Origin: Gemmatimonadota bacterium
GTDB lineage: Bacteria > Gemmatimonadota > Gemmatimonadetes > Longimicrobiales > Gaopeijiaceae
DNA: 64,000 nt
Direction of reading: 5' to 3'
Assembly (NCBI GenBank): GCA_016873995.1
Contig: VGVR01000002.1
Coordinates: 1-64,000 of the forward strand
Part shown: positions 9,301 through 17,953 of the stretch, piece by piece
How positions within the stretch are numbered: position 1 is the first letter of the stretch
Layout of the letters: each line of letters begins with the position of its first letter
The notes under the pieces: model-generated
Database searches by the model: none
What the model saw: only the letters and a program-made list of their open reading frames with translations
What the model was told of the DNA's origin: nothing
Position numbers and translations under genes: made by a program

Positions 9301-10576
9301 GACCAATGACTTGCTGGAGCTGCTCGGGTTCGTGGTCGTGCTGGGCGCCCTGCTCTCGGCCGCGCTCGCCATGCTGGCGGGGCGCGCACTCACCCGACCG
9401 ATCCTCGCGCTGCAGGTGGCTTCGGAGCGCGTGGGATCCGGCGACCTGGCTCCCAAGCTTCCTGCCGACCGAAGGGACGAGTTCGCGCCCGTCTTCCAGG
9501 CCTTCAACCGCATGGTGAAGCAGGTACGGCGCGCTCGACGTCAGCTCGTGCGCACGTCGAGGCGCACCCAGCTGATCATGGACGAGGCAGCAGTCGGTAT
9601 GGTCGCGCTGGACGCGGGAGGGCGCGTGACCCTCGTGAACCCGCGTGCGGAGGAGCTGCTTGGTGGCGAGATGCGAGTCGGGTCGCCTCTCCCCTCCGAG
9701 GGGCCCGTGGGCGAGGAGCTCACCCCGTGGATAGCCGCGTTCTTGCAGGGGAGTCGGGACGAAGCAGATGGCGAGATCCAGGGCGGATACCGCCGCGTGC
9801 GTGTGCGCGCGCGCCGGCTCGAGAGCCAGGGCAAGAGCCGAGGGGTCGTGGTGGCCATGGACGACGTCACCGACGAGCTGCGTGCGGAACGTGTGCTCGC
9901 CTGGGGCGAGATGGCGCGCCAGGTCGCGCACGAGGTCAAGAACCCGCTCACGCCCATCAAGCTGAGCATCCAGCACGTGCGTCGCGCCTACGAGGATCGT
10001 CACCCGAACTTCGAGGAGATCCTGATGCGGAATGCCGACGCGATGCTCTCCGAGATCGACCGCCTCGCCGGCATTGCGCAGAGCTTCTCGCGGTTCGGGG
10101 CCCCGGGAGGCCCGGCGGCGCCGCTCGCGGCCGTCTCCGTGGCCGACGTGGTGGCCGAGGTGATGGCGCTCTACGGCAGCGCGACGTCGGCGGTGCGCTT
10201 CGAGGAGGATGTGGAAGAGGACCTGCCAGCCGTGGTGTCGCGGAGTCCGGAGCTGAAGGAAGTGCTGGTGAACTTGCTCGAGAACGCGCGCCTGGCCGGC
10301 GGCACGCGGGTGCGGATCGTGGCGAGGAGCGCGGGTGACGACACGGTGCGCGTCTCGGTCGTGGACGACGGGTCCGGCATCCCGGAAGACGTGCTGCCGC
10401 GCATCTTCGAGCCGCAGTTCAGCACGCGCTCGACTGGGGCCGGTCTGGGCCTGGCGATCACCCAGCGCCTCGTGCGCTCTTGGGGCGGGAGCGTGAGCGT
10501 GGAGAGCGCCGTCGGGAAGGGGACGACGGTGACGGTGACGCTGCGGGTTTCCGCGGGCTCGGCGGCTCCCAACTAG
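6377..10576 (+). CDS. ntrY: Outsized NtrY-like sensor histidine kinase
   Basis: This is a membrane sensor kinase of about 1,400 residues, roughly twice the usual NtrY length. The C-terminal part is typical: a final TM, HAMP, a PAS domain (DEAAVGMVALDAGGRVTLVN), HisKA with the phospho-acceptor His at nt 9929-9931 (QVAHEVKNPLTPIKLS), and HATPase_c ending in GAGLGLAITQRLV. Ahead of this come three N-terminal TMs, a first extracytoplasmic domain (nt ~6.8-7.4 kb), about eight hydrophobic segments, a second soluble domain (nt ~8.1-8.7 kb), two TMs and a third sensor loop (nt ~8.95-9.3 kb). The start is uncertain: ATG at 6377, ATG at 6353 or GTG at 6488 all precede the first TM. No response regulator adjoins it; the NtrX-type gene at 18514 is the likely partner. 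Confidence 0.88.
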   Translation: MARFGSQTLVRALVKVVVPPGGAGIFDRPDEPEHEAVVPSSGEQPEGGSAPILGSSVAPDASPDSRTPSLAASVWLGPWLALAALALWTSWPRGLLLLAAALAVAVWFWRARERSAWSLVGAVVLVVSVGMGVFADRRVQAVVDDFDAYWAQRDTVVGRMLSQRLVRRLTSGEASTAAFIEEWLASEGAPRADLMRDFLGLCECSAFAYYDPDGDLVIWEGVHRGLVPEVVQSGARQHFYLDLPLFGYLYVTSVAPDGSVAMAAYLLRSALPESLGAELGDFATSFYRESGERIRISAEDPGPTEGIVYDLQGETRLLSVVVDRPEPSARADQLMDREAARVALVLLLAWLALAVAARARPEGRIAAAATVLLLAAWVPLESLASLGPLFDPAAFVLPGPLPLTLGRLTLLTVAAFTLASVLPRARIAWPAWAAGLAVAAAFPLALAWVSSDVSPELLAGARTGWIAYQIGAAALLSLVAGGLTALVAPAPRGAWVSLTAVVLALALGAGGAAWVLTTAAHPLWWAALWGVPAALAASGVGAWEGRQRSLTRWGLAVVLGSTATIPMAWAHRVQARMVLGEERLVELAAPEVPELEDALLRFGALADSLHNAGNDDVSLLYRGWQLSGLADLGNPVWLQIWRRDGSPGEGLRMGATGGEPAPLGEALMESWLRGGIRLIQPDRDDARYILTTRLANEEVASVVAPPFAEGGQGTGLSQLLRGVTAQTPEPLTVIPLLSGERHEPSDMEWVRTPEGWQAEVSVEFANQTAYHAHYLVGLPSVALMAARATLLLALNLAAFLGFWLIGQGLVRSASGPVFRLGGLTLSFRARVTLALFGFFTIANALFGTIAYRTLAQASRRSAQVIAERVGEDASGWYRTYSGQMPSLASQVGSELLRYRNGELNEGSVEVLVALGLHEGWTPYATYRQLEAREAESAFTETSLGRWEYVTAYWRPSDDDILAAHVPLQAGTSALQTNDLLELLGFVVVLGALLSAALAMLAGRALTRPILALQVASERVGSGDLAPKLPADRRDEFAPVFQAFNRMVKQVRRARRQLVRTSRRTQLIMDEAAVGMVALDAGGRVTLVNPRAEELLGGEMRVGSPLPSEGPVGEELTPWIAAFLQGSRDEADGEIQGGYRRVRVRARRLESQGKSRGVVVAMDDVTDELRAERVLAWGEMARQVAHEVKNPLTPIKLSIQHVRRAYEDRHPNFEEILMRNADAMLSEIDRLAGIAQSFSRFGAPGGPAAPLAAVSVADVVAEVMALYGSATSAVRFEEDVEEDLPAVVSRSPELKEVLVNLLENARLAGGTRVRIVARSAGDDTVRVSVVDDGSGIPEDVLPRIFEPQFSTRSTGAGLGLAITQRLVRSWGGSVSVESAVGKGTTVTVTLRVSAGSAAPN

Positions 10577-10992
10577 CGGCCGAGGCCCGCCTCCTCGCGG
10601 CTCGGGCCGTGGAGCGCCATCACGCCCGCGGCGAAGACTCCGCCGAGGAGCGCCCAGATGGCGGCGCCACTCATCAGTCCGAGCGTGATGACCGCGAGGC
10701 CGCACCCCTCGATGAGGGCGAGGCCGATGATCACCGCGGTCGAGTACCTAGCGAGCCGCTGCTCGGGCGCGAGGTCCCGCCCGACGGAGTCGATCAGCCG
10801 ACGACGCACCAGGACGCCGACGAACGTTCCCGCCGCCGCGAGCCCAGCGACGAAGGGCATCACTCGTACGGGAAGAAACCCTAAGTCCACTTGGAGGAAC
10901 GCGATCATGCAGTACGCCACTACGGCATAGATCACGACACCCCCGGTGAGCGCCCCCCACACGACCTGAAGCGTCTTGAACTGCGTTTCCAT
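10573..10992 (-). CDS. Small integral membrane protein of unknown function
   Basis: This is a 139-residue protein with about four hydrophobic segments (near residues 8-30, 38-60, 84-106, 108-126) and basic loops, so it is almost certainly an inner-membrane protein. The start at METQ is set by a perfect AGGAGG ribosome site 5 bases upstream; the GTG six bases earlier overlaps that site. Its 3' end overlaps the convergent kinase gene by 4 bases. I do not recognise a family, and no conserved polar residue pattern hints at a transporter or enzyme. Confidence 0.7.
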   Translation of the reverse strand: METQFKTLQVVWGALTGGVVIYAVVAYCMIAFLQVDLGFLPVRVMPFVAGLAAAGTFVGVLVRRRLIDSVGRDLAPEQRLARYSTAVIIGLALIEGCGLAVITLGLMSGAAIWALLGGVFAAGVMALHGPSREEAGLGR

Positions 10993-11074
10993 CGGCACCT
11001 CCTGCTAGGAGCGTGACGCGGCGCTTCGCGGGCCTCGGCCTGGAGCGAGGCGGGCTCGGTTACCGACGTAATCC

Positions 11075-11130
11075 GCGCAGTGCCATCACCACTGCGCGCA
11101 GTGCCGTCACCCGGCGCGCAGCGCCGTCAC
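11075..11130. repeat. Three tandem ~21-bp repeats at the pntB 3' end
   Basis: A 15-base core (GCGCAGTGCCGTCAC and one-base variants) recurs at 11075, 11096 and 11116, giving a 20-21-bp period. The third copy encodes the pntB C-terminus (VTALRAG); the pntB stop codon falls in the middle copy, and the first copy is non-coding. Confidence 0.75.
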
Positions 11131-12519
11131 CACCTTCTCGACCGCATCCTTCGCGTCACCGAACAGCATGCGCGTGACCGGCTTGTAGAAGAGCGGGTTG
11201 TCGACGCCGGCGTACCCGGTGGCACGGCTTCGCTTGTTCACCACGACGAGCTTCGACTTCCACACCTGGAGCACGGGCATCCCGTAGATGGGGCTCGACG
11301 CGTCGTCCTCGGCACCGGGGTTCACGATGTCGTTCGCGCCGATCACGATCGACACGTCGGTGGTGGGGAAGTCCGAGTTGATCTCGTCCATCTCGAGGAC
11401 GATGTCGTAGGGGACGTTCGCTTCGGCGAGCAGCACGTTCATGTGCCCCGGCAGGCGGCCAGCCACCGGGTGAATCGCGAAGCGCACGGTGACGCCCTTG
11501 ACGCGCAGGATCTCGGTCAGCTCGCGCACCGCGTGCTGCGCGCGCGCCACCGCCATGCCGTATCCCGGCACGATGATGACGCTCTTGGACTCGAGCAGCT
11601 TGGTCGCGAGCGTCTGATGATCGATGTCCTGCACGTCGCCCTGCGGTTGGGCCGGGCCACCGCTGGACTTCGGCGGCTCCGCCCCGAACCCGCCGAAGAT
11701 CACGTTCCAGATGGAACGGTTCATGGCGCGGCACATGATGTACGAGAGGATCGCGCCGCTCGAGCCCACCAGCGCGCCCGTCACGATGAGCAGGTCGTTC
11801 GCGAGCATGAACCCGGCTGCGGCCGCGGTCCATCCGGAGTAGCTGTTGAGCATGGATACGACGACGGGCATGTCCGCGCCGCCGATCGCGGCTACCAGGT
11901 GCACCCCCAATACGCACGCAATTGCCGTCCCCGCCGCCAGCGTCCATGTCTGGCCGTCGCGCACGTAGAGAACCGCGAAGACGATCGAGCCGACCACCAT
12001 CGCGAGGTTCAGGAAGTGACGCGCGGGGAGCAGCGTCGGGCGCCCAGACACCGAGCCGCGCAGTTTCAAGAACGCGAGCACCGAGCCGGTGAACGTGACC
12101 GCGCCGATCCAGACGTCGACGAAGACCTCGACCAGCGTCTTGGTCGTGAGCGCCTCGAACATGCGCTCATCGCCCGGGTCGGCGAGCTGCAGCGAGTAGC
12201 CGACCATCACCGCGGCGACGCCGACGAAGCTGTGCAGCAGGGCCACCAGCTCGGGCATCTGCGTCATGCCGACGCGGGTGGCCATTACCGTGCCGATCGC
12301 CGCGCCCGCGGCGATCGAGCCGATCAGGAGGGGATTGGGCTGCGGGCCGGTCAGCGTCAGCGTCGCCAGAATGGCGATCGCCATGCCGATGATGCCGTAC
12401 AGGTTGCCGCGGCGCGCGGTCTCGGGGCTCGAGAGTCCGCGCAGACTCAGAATGAAGAGGACTGCGGCGACGAGGTACGCCGTGGTGGCGAGCGCGTGCG
12501 CGCGTGAGAGCGGATCCAT
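11107..12519 (-). CDS. pntB: NAD(P) transhydrogenase beta subunit
   Basis: PntB carries part of the transmembrane proton channel (dII) and the NADP(H)-binding dIII domain of proton-translocating transhydrogenase, which makes NADPH from NADH using the proton gradient. The length of 470 residues is normal. The N-terminal two thirds hold eight or nine TMs; the C-terminal domain shows [35 protein letters not shown] and the [12 protein letters not shown] motif for NADP. It starts 7 bp after pntA, so they are co-transcribed. The last codons lie in a short tandem repeat that continues past the stop. Confidence 0.95.
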   Translation of the reverse strand: MDPLSRAHALATTAYLVAAVLFILSLRGLSSPETARRGNLYGIIGMAIAILATLTLTGPQPNPLLIGSIAAGAAIGTVMATRVGMTQMPELVALLHSFVGVAAVMVGYSLQLADPGDERMFEALTTKTLVEVFVDVWIGAVTFTGSVLAFLKLRGSVSGRPTLLPARHFLNLAMVVGSIVFAVLYVRDGQTWTLAAGTAIACVLGVHLVAAIGGADMPVVVSMLNSYSGWTAAAAGFMLANDLLIVTGALVGSSGAILSYIMCRAMNRSIWNVIFGGFGAEPPKSSGGPAQPQGDVQDIDHQTLATKLLESKSVIIVPGYGMAVARAQHAVRELTEILRVKGVTVRFAIHPVAGRLPGHMNVLLAEANVPYDIVLEMDEINSDFPTTDVSIVIGANDIVNPGAEDDASSPIYGMPVLQVWKSKLVVVNKRSRATGYAGVDNPLFYKPVTRMLFGDAKDAVEKVVTALRAG

Positions 12520-12526
12520 GCCCGCG

Positions 12527-14164
12527 TTACTTCCGGAACATGGCGAGCATGCGCCGCGTCACCAGGAAGCCGCCTGCAATGTTGATGGTCGCGAAGAGCG
12601 TGGCGAGGATCGCGACGATCACGGAGGCGTCCATGTCGACCGCCCGCGCGCCGAGCAGGCCGCCGACGACGATGATGCCGCTGATCGCGTTCGTCACGCT
12701 CATCAGGGGCGTGTGCAGCGCGGGCGCCACGTTCCAGATGACTTGCCAGCCGACGAAGATCGCCATCACGAAGACGGTCATGTGCTGGAGCAGGTCGACC
12801 GTGCCCTCGCTCACCGTAGCGTCCGGAGCGCCGAAGCGAAGCGCGAGCCAGGCGACGAGCGCGATTACACCGACGATCGACATCACGACGCCCGCCGTTC
12901 GTGAGGGCGGCTGGACCGGCGGGCCGTGTCCGTGGGCGGACGCCTTGGCCGGGGCCGGCGTGGGCGTCGCAGGCGCGGCCGGCGTGACGGTCACGGGCTT
13001 GGCGGTTGTTGCCGGGCCCGCCGCCGGCGTGTCGACTTTTTTCGGCGGCGGAGGCGGCCAGAGCTTCTCTCCGTTCCGGAGCACGATCGAGCCGCGTACG
13101 ATCTCGTTGTCGAGGTCGATCGTGTGCTTCTCGGCGCCGCCCATCTCCTCGAGCAGATGCTGGATGTTCGTGCCGTACAGGTCGGACGCGACGCTCGCCA
13201 TGCGGCTCGGCATGTCGGTGTAGCCCACGATCGTCACCCCGTGCTCGACGACTTCCTTGCCGGGCTGGGTGAGATCGCAGTTGCCGCCTTGTTCGGCGGC
13301 GAGGTCGATCACGACGGAGCCCGGCTTCATGAGGCCCACGGCCTCCGCGGTCCAGAGCTTGGGCGCGGGCCTGCCGGGTATGAGCGCGGTGGTGATGACG
13401 ATGTTCACGTCCTTCGCCTGCTCGTTGAACAGCGCCATCTCGGCTGCGATGAACTCCTTGCTCATCTCCTTCGCGTAGCCGCCCTGACCCTCGCCGGACT
13501 CGGCGATCTGCACCGTCAAGAACTCACCGCCCAGGCTCTTCACCTGGTCGGCGACGGTGGGGCGCACGTCGAAGGCTCGCACGATCGCACCGAGTCCCTT
13601 GGCCGCGGCGACCGCCGCCAGGCCTGCCACGCCCGCCCCGATCACGAGCACCTTCGCGGGCGGCACCTTGCCGGCCGCCGTGAACTGGCCGGTGAAGAAG
13701 CTGCCGTAGCGGTTGGCTGCTTCGATGACCGCACGGTACCCGGAGATGTTCGCCATCGACGAGATCGCGTCGAGCTTCTGCGCGCGGCTGATGCGCGGAA
13801 TGCAGTCCATTCCGAGCGCGCTGATCTTGCGGGTGGCGAGATGCCCGACGAGCTCCGCGTTCTGTGCGGGGAAGAGGAAGGAAACGAGGAGCGCGCCCGC
13901 GCGCATCCGGTCTGCCTCGCTCTTCCCGCTCTCGAGGGACGGCGGCCGGACCTTGGCGACCACGTCGGCCTGCCACGCTTCGTCGCGCCCGACCACGGTG
14001 GCTCCGGCGGCCGCGTACTGGGCGTCCGGGAAGCTCGCCGCCTCTCCCGCGCCACGCTCGACGAGCACCGTCCACCCCGCCTTCACCAAGCGGCCCACGA
14101 CCGCAGGTGAGGCGGCTACCCGCCGTTCGTCCGGTCGAGTCTCCTTGACGATCGCGAGCTTCAA
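12527..14164 (-). CDS. pntA: NAD(P) transhydrogenase alpha subunit, fused form, TTG start
   Basis: PntA has the NAD(H)-binding dI domain, then a transmembrane segment of dII. The frame runs open far upstream, but homology begins at [17 protein letters not shown], which matches the usual PntA N-terminus, so I use the TTG at 14164-14162; a GGAG lies about 11 bases before it. The dI domain has the [18 protein letters not shown] Rossmann motif. A Pro/Ala/Thr-rich linker of about 50 residues (nt ~12905-13058) then joins it to a four-TM domain. Many bacteria split this protein into PntAA and PntAB; here it is fused as in E. coli, but with a much longer linker. Confidence 0.92.
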   Translation of the reverse strand: MKLAIVKETRPDERRVAASPAVVGRLVKAGWTVLVERGAGEAASFPDAQYAAAGATVVGRDEAWQADVVAKVRPPSLESGKSEADRMRAGALLVSFLFPAQNAELVGHLATRKISALGMDCIPRISRAQKLDAISSMANISGYRAVIEAANRYGSFFTGQFTAAGKVPPAKVLVIGAGVAGLAAVAAAKGLGAIVRAFDVRPTVADQVKSLGGEFLTVQIAESGEGQGGYAKEMSKEFIAAEMALFNEQAKDVNIVITTALIPGRPAPKLWTAEAVGLMKPGSVVIDLAAEQGGNCDLTQPGKEVVEHGVTIVGYTDMPSRMASVASDLYGTNIQHLLEEMGGAEKHTIDLDNEIVRGSIVLRNGEKLWPPPPPKKVDTPAAGPATTAKPVTVTPAAPATPTPAPAKASAHGHGPPVQPPSRTAGVVMSIVGVIALVAWLALRFGAPDATVSEGTVDLLQHMTVFVMAIFVGWQVIWNVAPALHTPLMSVTNAISGIIVVGGLLGARAVDMDASVIVAILATLFATINIAGGFLVTRRMLAMFRK

Positions 14165-14290
14165 GGGTGGCGGGGCTCCGGGGGGGCGTTGGATGGCGGA
14201 CGATGCTACAGGAGCCCCTCGGGACGCACAAGCCGCGACAACGTCCCATCCCGCCATCGCTGCGCCCCGTCCGCGACCCGAGCGTAGCGC

Positions 14291-15835
14291 ATGCTCGCGC
14301 ACGTCCACACCGCTGCCGTCGTAGGCATCGAGCCGTTCCCGATCCGCGTCGACGTCCACCTCTGCTCCGGGCTCCCCAGCTTCACGGTGGTGGGGCTCGC
14401 GAACGGGGCAGTACGGGAGGGGCGCGAGCGGGTCACGGCCGCGCTGCGAAGTACCGGCTTCGATCTGCCGAACCGCCGCATCACCGTGAATCTCGCTCCG
14501 GCTGACGTGCCCAAGGACGGGACCGCGCTCGATCTCCCGATCGCGATCGGTCTGCTCGCGGCGGGCGGTCAAGCGTCCGCGGCCGACCTCGAGCGCACGG
14601 CCTTCCTCGGCGAGCTCGGGCTCGACGGCTCGTTGCGACCCGTGTCGGGCGTGCTGCCCATCGCGGCGCGCTGCCGCGAGGCCGGACTCGCGCAGCTGAT
14701 CGTGCCGCCGGAAAACGCGGGTGAGGCAGCGTTGGTCACAGGGCTCAGGGTCCTCGCCGCGGCGGATCTCAGGGCGGTCGTCGCGCACCTCGACGGTTCC
14801 CAGCTCATCCCGCCGACGGTGGCGGTGACGGCCGCGCTCCTCGAGCGAAACGCGCGCGACGCGCTCGACCTGCGTGACGTGCGCGGTCAGGCGGCCGCCA
14901 AACGCGCGCTCGAGGTGGCGGCCCCAGGCGCGCACAACCTCCTGCTCGTCGGGCCTCCGGGCACGGGCAAGACGATGCTCGCGAGGCGCCTGCCAGGCAT
15001 CCTCCCGCCGCTTTCGTTCGACGAGGCGCTGGAGGTGACGCGCGTCCACTCGGTTGCGGGACATCTCCGCGGTGGGGGAGGTCTCGTCACCGAGCGCCCC
15101 TTCCGCTCGCCGCACCACACCGTCAGCGACGGGGGCCTCATCGGAGGTGGCACTCCTGTCCGCCCGGGGGAGATCAGCTTGGCGCGCCATGGGGTGCTCT
15201 TTCTGGACGAGCTCGCGGAGTATCGGCGCAACGTGCTCGAGGTTCTGCGTCAGCCGCTGGAGGAGGGGGTGGTGCGGCTCTCCCGCGCTCGCGCGGCAGT
15301 CCGCTATCCTGCGCGTTTCTTGCTGGTGGCGGCCATGAACCCGTGTCCCTGCGGCTACTGGGGGGATGGCTCCGATCGCTGCCTCTGTGACCCGGGTGTC
15401 GTGCTCCGCTATCAGGGACGCGTATCGGGCCCGCTCCTCGACCGGATCGACATCCACATGCAGGTCCCAGCCGTGCCCTTCGAGAGCCTCCGGGGGGACG
15501 AGCCCGAGGGACGTTCCGAGGACGCGAGTGACGTGGTTCGGCGCCGCGTCTCCGAGGCACGCGCGGTCCAACACGAGCGGTTTTCGGGCCTGCCGGGGGT
15601 GTACGCGAACGGCCACATGCGGCCGGCCGACCTCCGGCGGTGGTGCCGGCCCGCACCGCGCGTCCATTCTCTCCTGCAGAGGGCGGTCGAGCGCGGCGGC
15701 CTATCCGCCCGTGCCTACCACCGCATCCTCAAGGTGGCGCGAACGATCGCGGACCTGGACGGCGCGGCCGACATCCGGCAGCGCCACGCCGCCGAAGCGG
15801 TGCACTACCGCAGCCTGGATCGGCTTCCGCGCTGA
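14291..15835 (+). CDS. comM: ComM/YifB-family Mg-chelatase-like AAA+ ATPase
   Basis: This 514-residue protein has the three-part layout of YifB/ComM: an N-terminal Lon-protease-like fold (FTVVGLANGAVREGRERV; about 1-170), a Mg-chelatase AAA+ domain with Walker A GPPGTGKTML (about 218-227) and Walker B VLFLDELAEY, and a C-terminal Mg-chelatase domain. A four-cysteine cluster (NPCPCGYWGDGSDRCLCDPG) is typical of the family. In naturally competent bacteria ComM is a hexameric helicase that promotes branch migration during transformation; it is found widely outside competent species, so competence cannot be inferred. It is divergent from pntA across 126 bp. Confidence 0.92.
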   Translation: MLAHVHTAAVVGIEPFPIRVDVHLCSGLPSFTVVGLANGAVREGRERVTAALRSTGFDLPNRRITVNLAPADVPKDGTALDLPIAIGLLAAGGQASAADLERTAFLGELGLDGSLRPVSGVLPIAARCREAGLAQLIVPPENAGEAALVTGLRVLAAADLRAVVAHLDGSQLIPPTVAVTAALLERNARDALDLRDVRGQAAAKRALEVAAPGAHNLLLVGPPGTGKTMLARRLPGILPPLSFDEALEVTRVHSVAGHLRGGGGLVTERPFRSPHHTVSDGGLIGGGTPVRPGEISLARHGVLFLDELAEYRRNVLEVLRQPLEEGVVRLSRARAAVRYPARFLLVAAMNPCPCGYWGDGSDRCLCDPGVVLRYQGRVSGPLLDRIDIHMQVPAVPFESLRGDEPEGRSEDASDVVRRRVSEARAVQHERFSGLPGVYANGHMRPADLRRWCRPAPRVHSLLQRAVERGGLSARAYHRILKVARTIADLDGAADIRQRHAAEAVHYRSLDRLPR

Positions 15836-15985
15836 TCGCCGGATCCTCGGTGTCCGAGCGTGCTCGGCGCGATGCCGGACGGTGCGGCAGGCGTGCGCTC
15901 ACCGCCTCTTCGGGCACCCCGCGCCCACCGCCTGCCCGCGCGCGACCGATTGAACCCGGGACGGCTCGGCGTGAGCTTTCCGGCC

Positions 15986-16969
15986 ATGCCGACCCGAGCG
16001 CAGGCCGCCCCTGCGACCTCCGCGCACACCGAGCCCGTCCTCTCTCTGGTGATCGCTGCGTTTGCGGCCGTCTACATCATCTGGGGCTCCACCTACCTCG
16101 CGATCCTCTGGGTGATCGAGGCGATGCCCCCCCTGCTGATGGCATCAGGTCGGTTCCTGTTCGCCGGGGCTCTCCTCTATGCGTGGATGCGTGCCCGCGG
16201 CACACCCCGCCCAACCGCCGAACAATGGCGCGCGGCCGCCATCGCCGGCGCGCTGATGCTCGCTGGCGGGAATGGTGCGGTGGTGGTGGCGGAGCAGTGG
16301 GTGCCCACGGGGCTGACCGCGCTGCTCGTCGCGGTGGTGCCGCTCTGGCTCGTGGTGCTGGACGCGACCATGGGGTCGCGCACGCGACCGACGCGCCGAG
16401 CGCAGCTCGGTCTACTTGTCGGGTTCACGGGCGTTGCGCTGCTCGGTGGGGCGCCCGGTATCGGGGATGGCGGCTCACGCACGCTCTTCGGAGCGATGCT
16501 CGTGACATTCGGCTCGATGTCGTGGGCGGCCGGGTCGCTCTACCTGCGCACCGCACCCAAGCCCAGCAGTCCGTTGATGCTGGTCGCGATGCAGATGCTC
16601 GGTGGGGGCGTCGTGCTCGGCGTCATGTCCCTCGCGCTGGGGGAGCCCGCCGACTTCCACCTGGCGGACGTCACGCTACGCTCGGTGCTCGCGCTCCTCT
16701 ACCTCGTGGTCTTCGGGTCGCTGATTGCGTATACGGCGTACGTCTGGCTTCTCACGGTTACGACCCCAGCCAGGGTAGGGACGTATGCGTACGTGAACCC
16801 CGTGATCGCGCTCTTGCTCGGCTGGGCGTTCGCCGGTGAGCACATCGGCATTCGCGAGGTAGTCGCGGGGTCCGTCATCGTCGGAGCCGTGGTCGTGATC
16901 GTGTCCGACGCGAAGAGCGTGGGTGATCGCGCCAAGGCGGCGACGCCGATGCCCGGGGAGTCCACGTGA
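15986..16969 (+). CDS. EamA-family (DMT superfamily) exporter
   Basis: This is a ten-TM permease of 327 residues with two EamA repeats (about residues 15-150 and 165-300). The FAAVYIIWGSTYLAI opening and GWAFAGEHIG near the end are typical of the YedA/RhaT-like branch. I start it at MPTRAQ; the frame stays open 42 residues upstream, but that part is Pro/Arg-rich and lacks homologous features. DMT exporters move amino acids, nucleosides or drugs; the substrate is unknown. It overlaps the next gene by 4 bases and opens a four-gene operon. Confidence 0.85.
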   Translation: MPTRAQAAPATSAHTEPVLSLVIAAFAAVYIIWGSTYLAILWVIEAMPPLLMASGRFLFAGALLYAWMRARGTPRPTAEQWRAAAIAGALMLAGGNGAVVVAEQWVPTGLTALLVAVVPLWLVVLDATMGSRTRPTRRAQLGLLVGFTGVALLGGAPGIGDGGSRTLFGAMLVTFGSMSWAAGSLYLRTAPKPSSPLMLVAMQMLGGGVVLGVMSLALGEPADFHLADVTLRSVLALLYLVVFGSLIAYTAYVWLLTVTTPARVGTYAYVNPVIALLLGWAFAGEHIGIREVVAGSVIVGAVVVIVSDAKSVGDRAKAATPMPGEST

Positions 16970-17949
16970 TGGCGCTCGGCTGGGTGCTGCCCGCCCCCGT
17001 GCTCATCGTGCTGGCCCAGGTGCTCGGGCCCAACGACGCCGGCGCCACTGCGACTGCGCCGGTCGACACCACGCAGCGGAATCTGATCATCTCGCTGACG
17101 GTTGTCGTGCTGCTCTTCCTCGGGCGACGCGCGGTCATGGGGTTCGTCCAGCGAAACGTCGAAGCGCAGCCGGTACGCTATCGCTGGTCGAAATCGACGG
17201 CCTACGGCGCGTTCCTCATCGGCGTCCTGATCCTGCTGCAGGTGTGGTTTACGGCGATCCAGTCGCTCGGGACGTTCCTCGGATTGCTCTCCGCGGGCCT
17301 GGCGATCGCGCTCAAGGACCTGGTCGCGGACCTGGCGGGGTGGTTCTTCATTCTGTGGCGGCGGCCGTTCGAGCTCGGCGACCGTATCGAAGTCGGAGGC
17401 CTGAAGGGCGACGTGGTCGACCGGACCATCTTCCAGATCACCATCATGGAAGTCGGGAATTGGATCGATGCCGACCAGAGCACCGGCCGCCTGATCCACA
17501 TCCCGAATTCGGTGGTCTTCACGCAGCCGCTCGCCAACTACGTGGCGGGGTTTCCCTATCTGTGGAACGAGCTGAAGGTCGGTGTCACGTTCGAGAGCGA
17601 CTGGAAGAAGGCCAAGGCGATCCTCGAAGACATCGCCAAAGACCTCGTCGTCGACTTGAAGAAGGACGACACCGCCGCGCGTCGCCGGGACAACGACCGC
17701 TTTCTGATTCGGTACCGCAAGCTGACGCCGATCGTCTACACCACGGTGGCCGACGCCGGCGTCCTGCTCACGCTGCGTTACATCTGCGGTCCCCGGGAGC
17801 GCAGAGGAACGGGTGCCCAGCTGTGGGAGCGCATCCTGGAGAGGTTCGCGGCCGAACCCGACATCGACTTCGCCCCCACGCAGCGCACGATCACCGTGGA
17901 CCGGAGAGTGCCCATGGACGAGGCGCCGCTGCCGGCGGACGCAGACTGA
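16966..17949 (+). CDS. MscS-family mechanosensitive channel
   Basis: This channel of about 327 residues begins with a GTG-ATG pair overlapping the exporter stop. A hydrophobic N-terminal segment is followed by TM1 (about 43-61), TM2 (about 83-103) and the pore-lining TM3 with the Gly/Ala packing pattern FLGLLSAGLAIALKDLVADL. The beta domain (RRPFELGDRIEVGG) and a C-terminal alpha/beta cage follow. Such channels release solutes on hypo-osmotic shock. ThpR follows after 4 bp, so it is part of the same transcript. Confidence 0.9.
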   Translation: MMALGWVLPAPVLIVLAQVLGPNDAGATATAPVDTTQRNLIISLTVVVLLFLGRRAVMGFVQRNVEAQPVRYRWSKSTAYGAFLIGVLILLQVWFTAIQSLGTFLGLLSAGLAIALKDLVADLAGWFFILWRRPFELGDRIEVGGLKGDVVDRTIFQITIMEVGNWIDADQSTGRLIHIPNSVVFTQPLANYVAGFPYLWNELKVGVTFESDWKKAKAILEDIAKDLVVDLKKDDTAARRRDNDRFLIRYRKLTPIVYTTVADAGVLLTLRYICGPRERRGTGAQLWERILERFAAEPDIDFAPTQRTITVDRRVPMDEAPLPADAD

Positions 17950-17953
17950 CGTC

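Noticed and set aside
11080-12507. Long plus-strand open frame opposite pntB
   Set aside because: It is the antisense of a conserved pntB frame, rich in His/Arg/Asp in the way typical of GC-rich shadows, with no recognisable domain.
14165-15667. N-terminal extension of the pntA frame across comM
   Set aside because: The frame stays open for 500 codons upstream of pntA, but the sequence is antisense to comM and has no similarity to PntA; homology starts at 14164.
15890-15950. Inverted GGCAGGCG/CGCCTGCC between comM and the EamA gene
   Set aside because: The loop would be over 30 bases and GC-rich by background; not convincing as a terminator.
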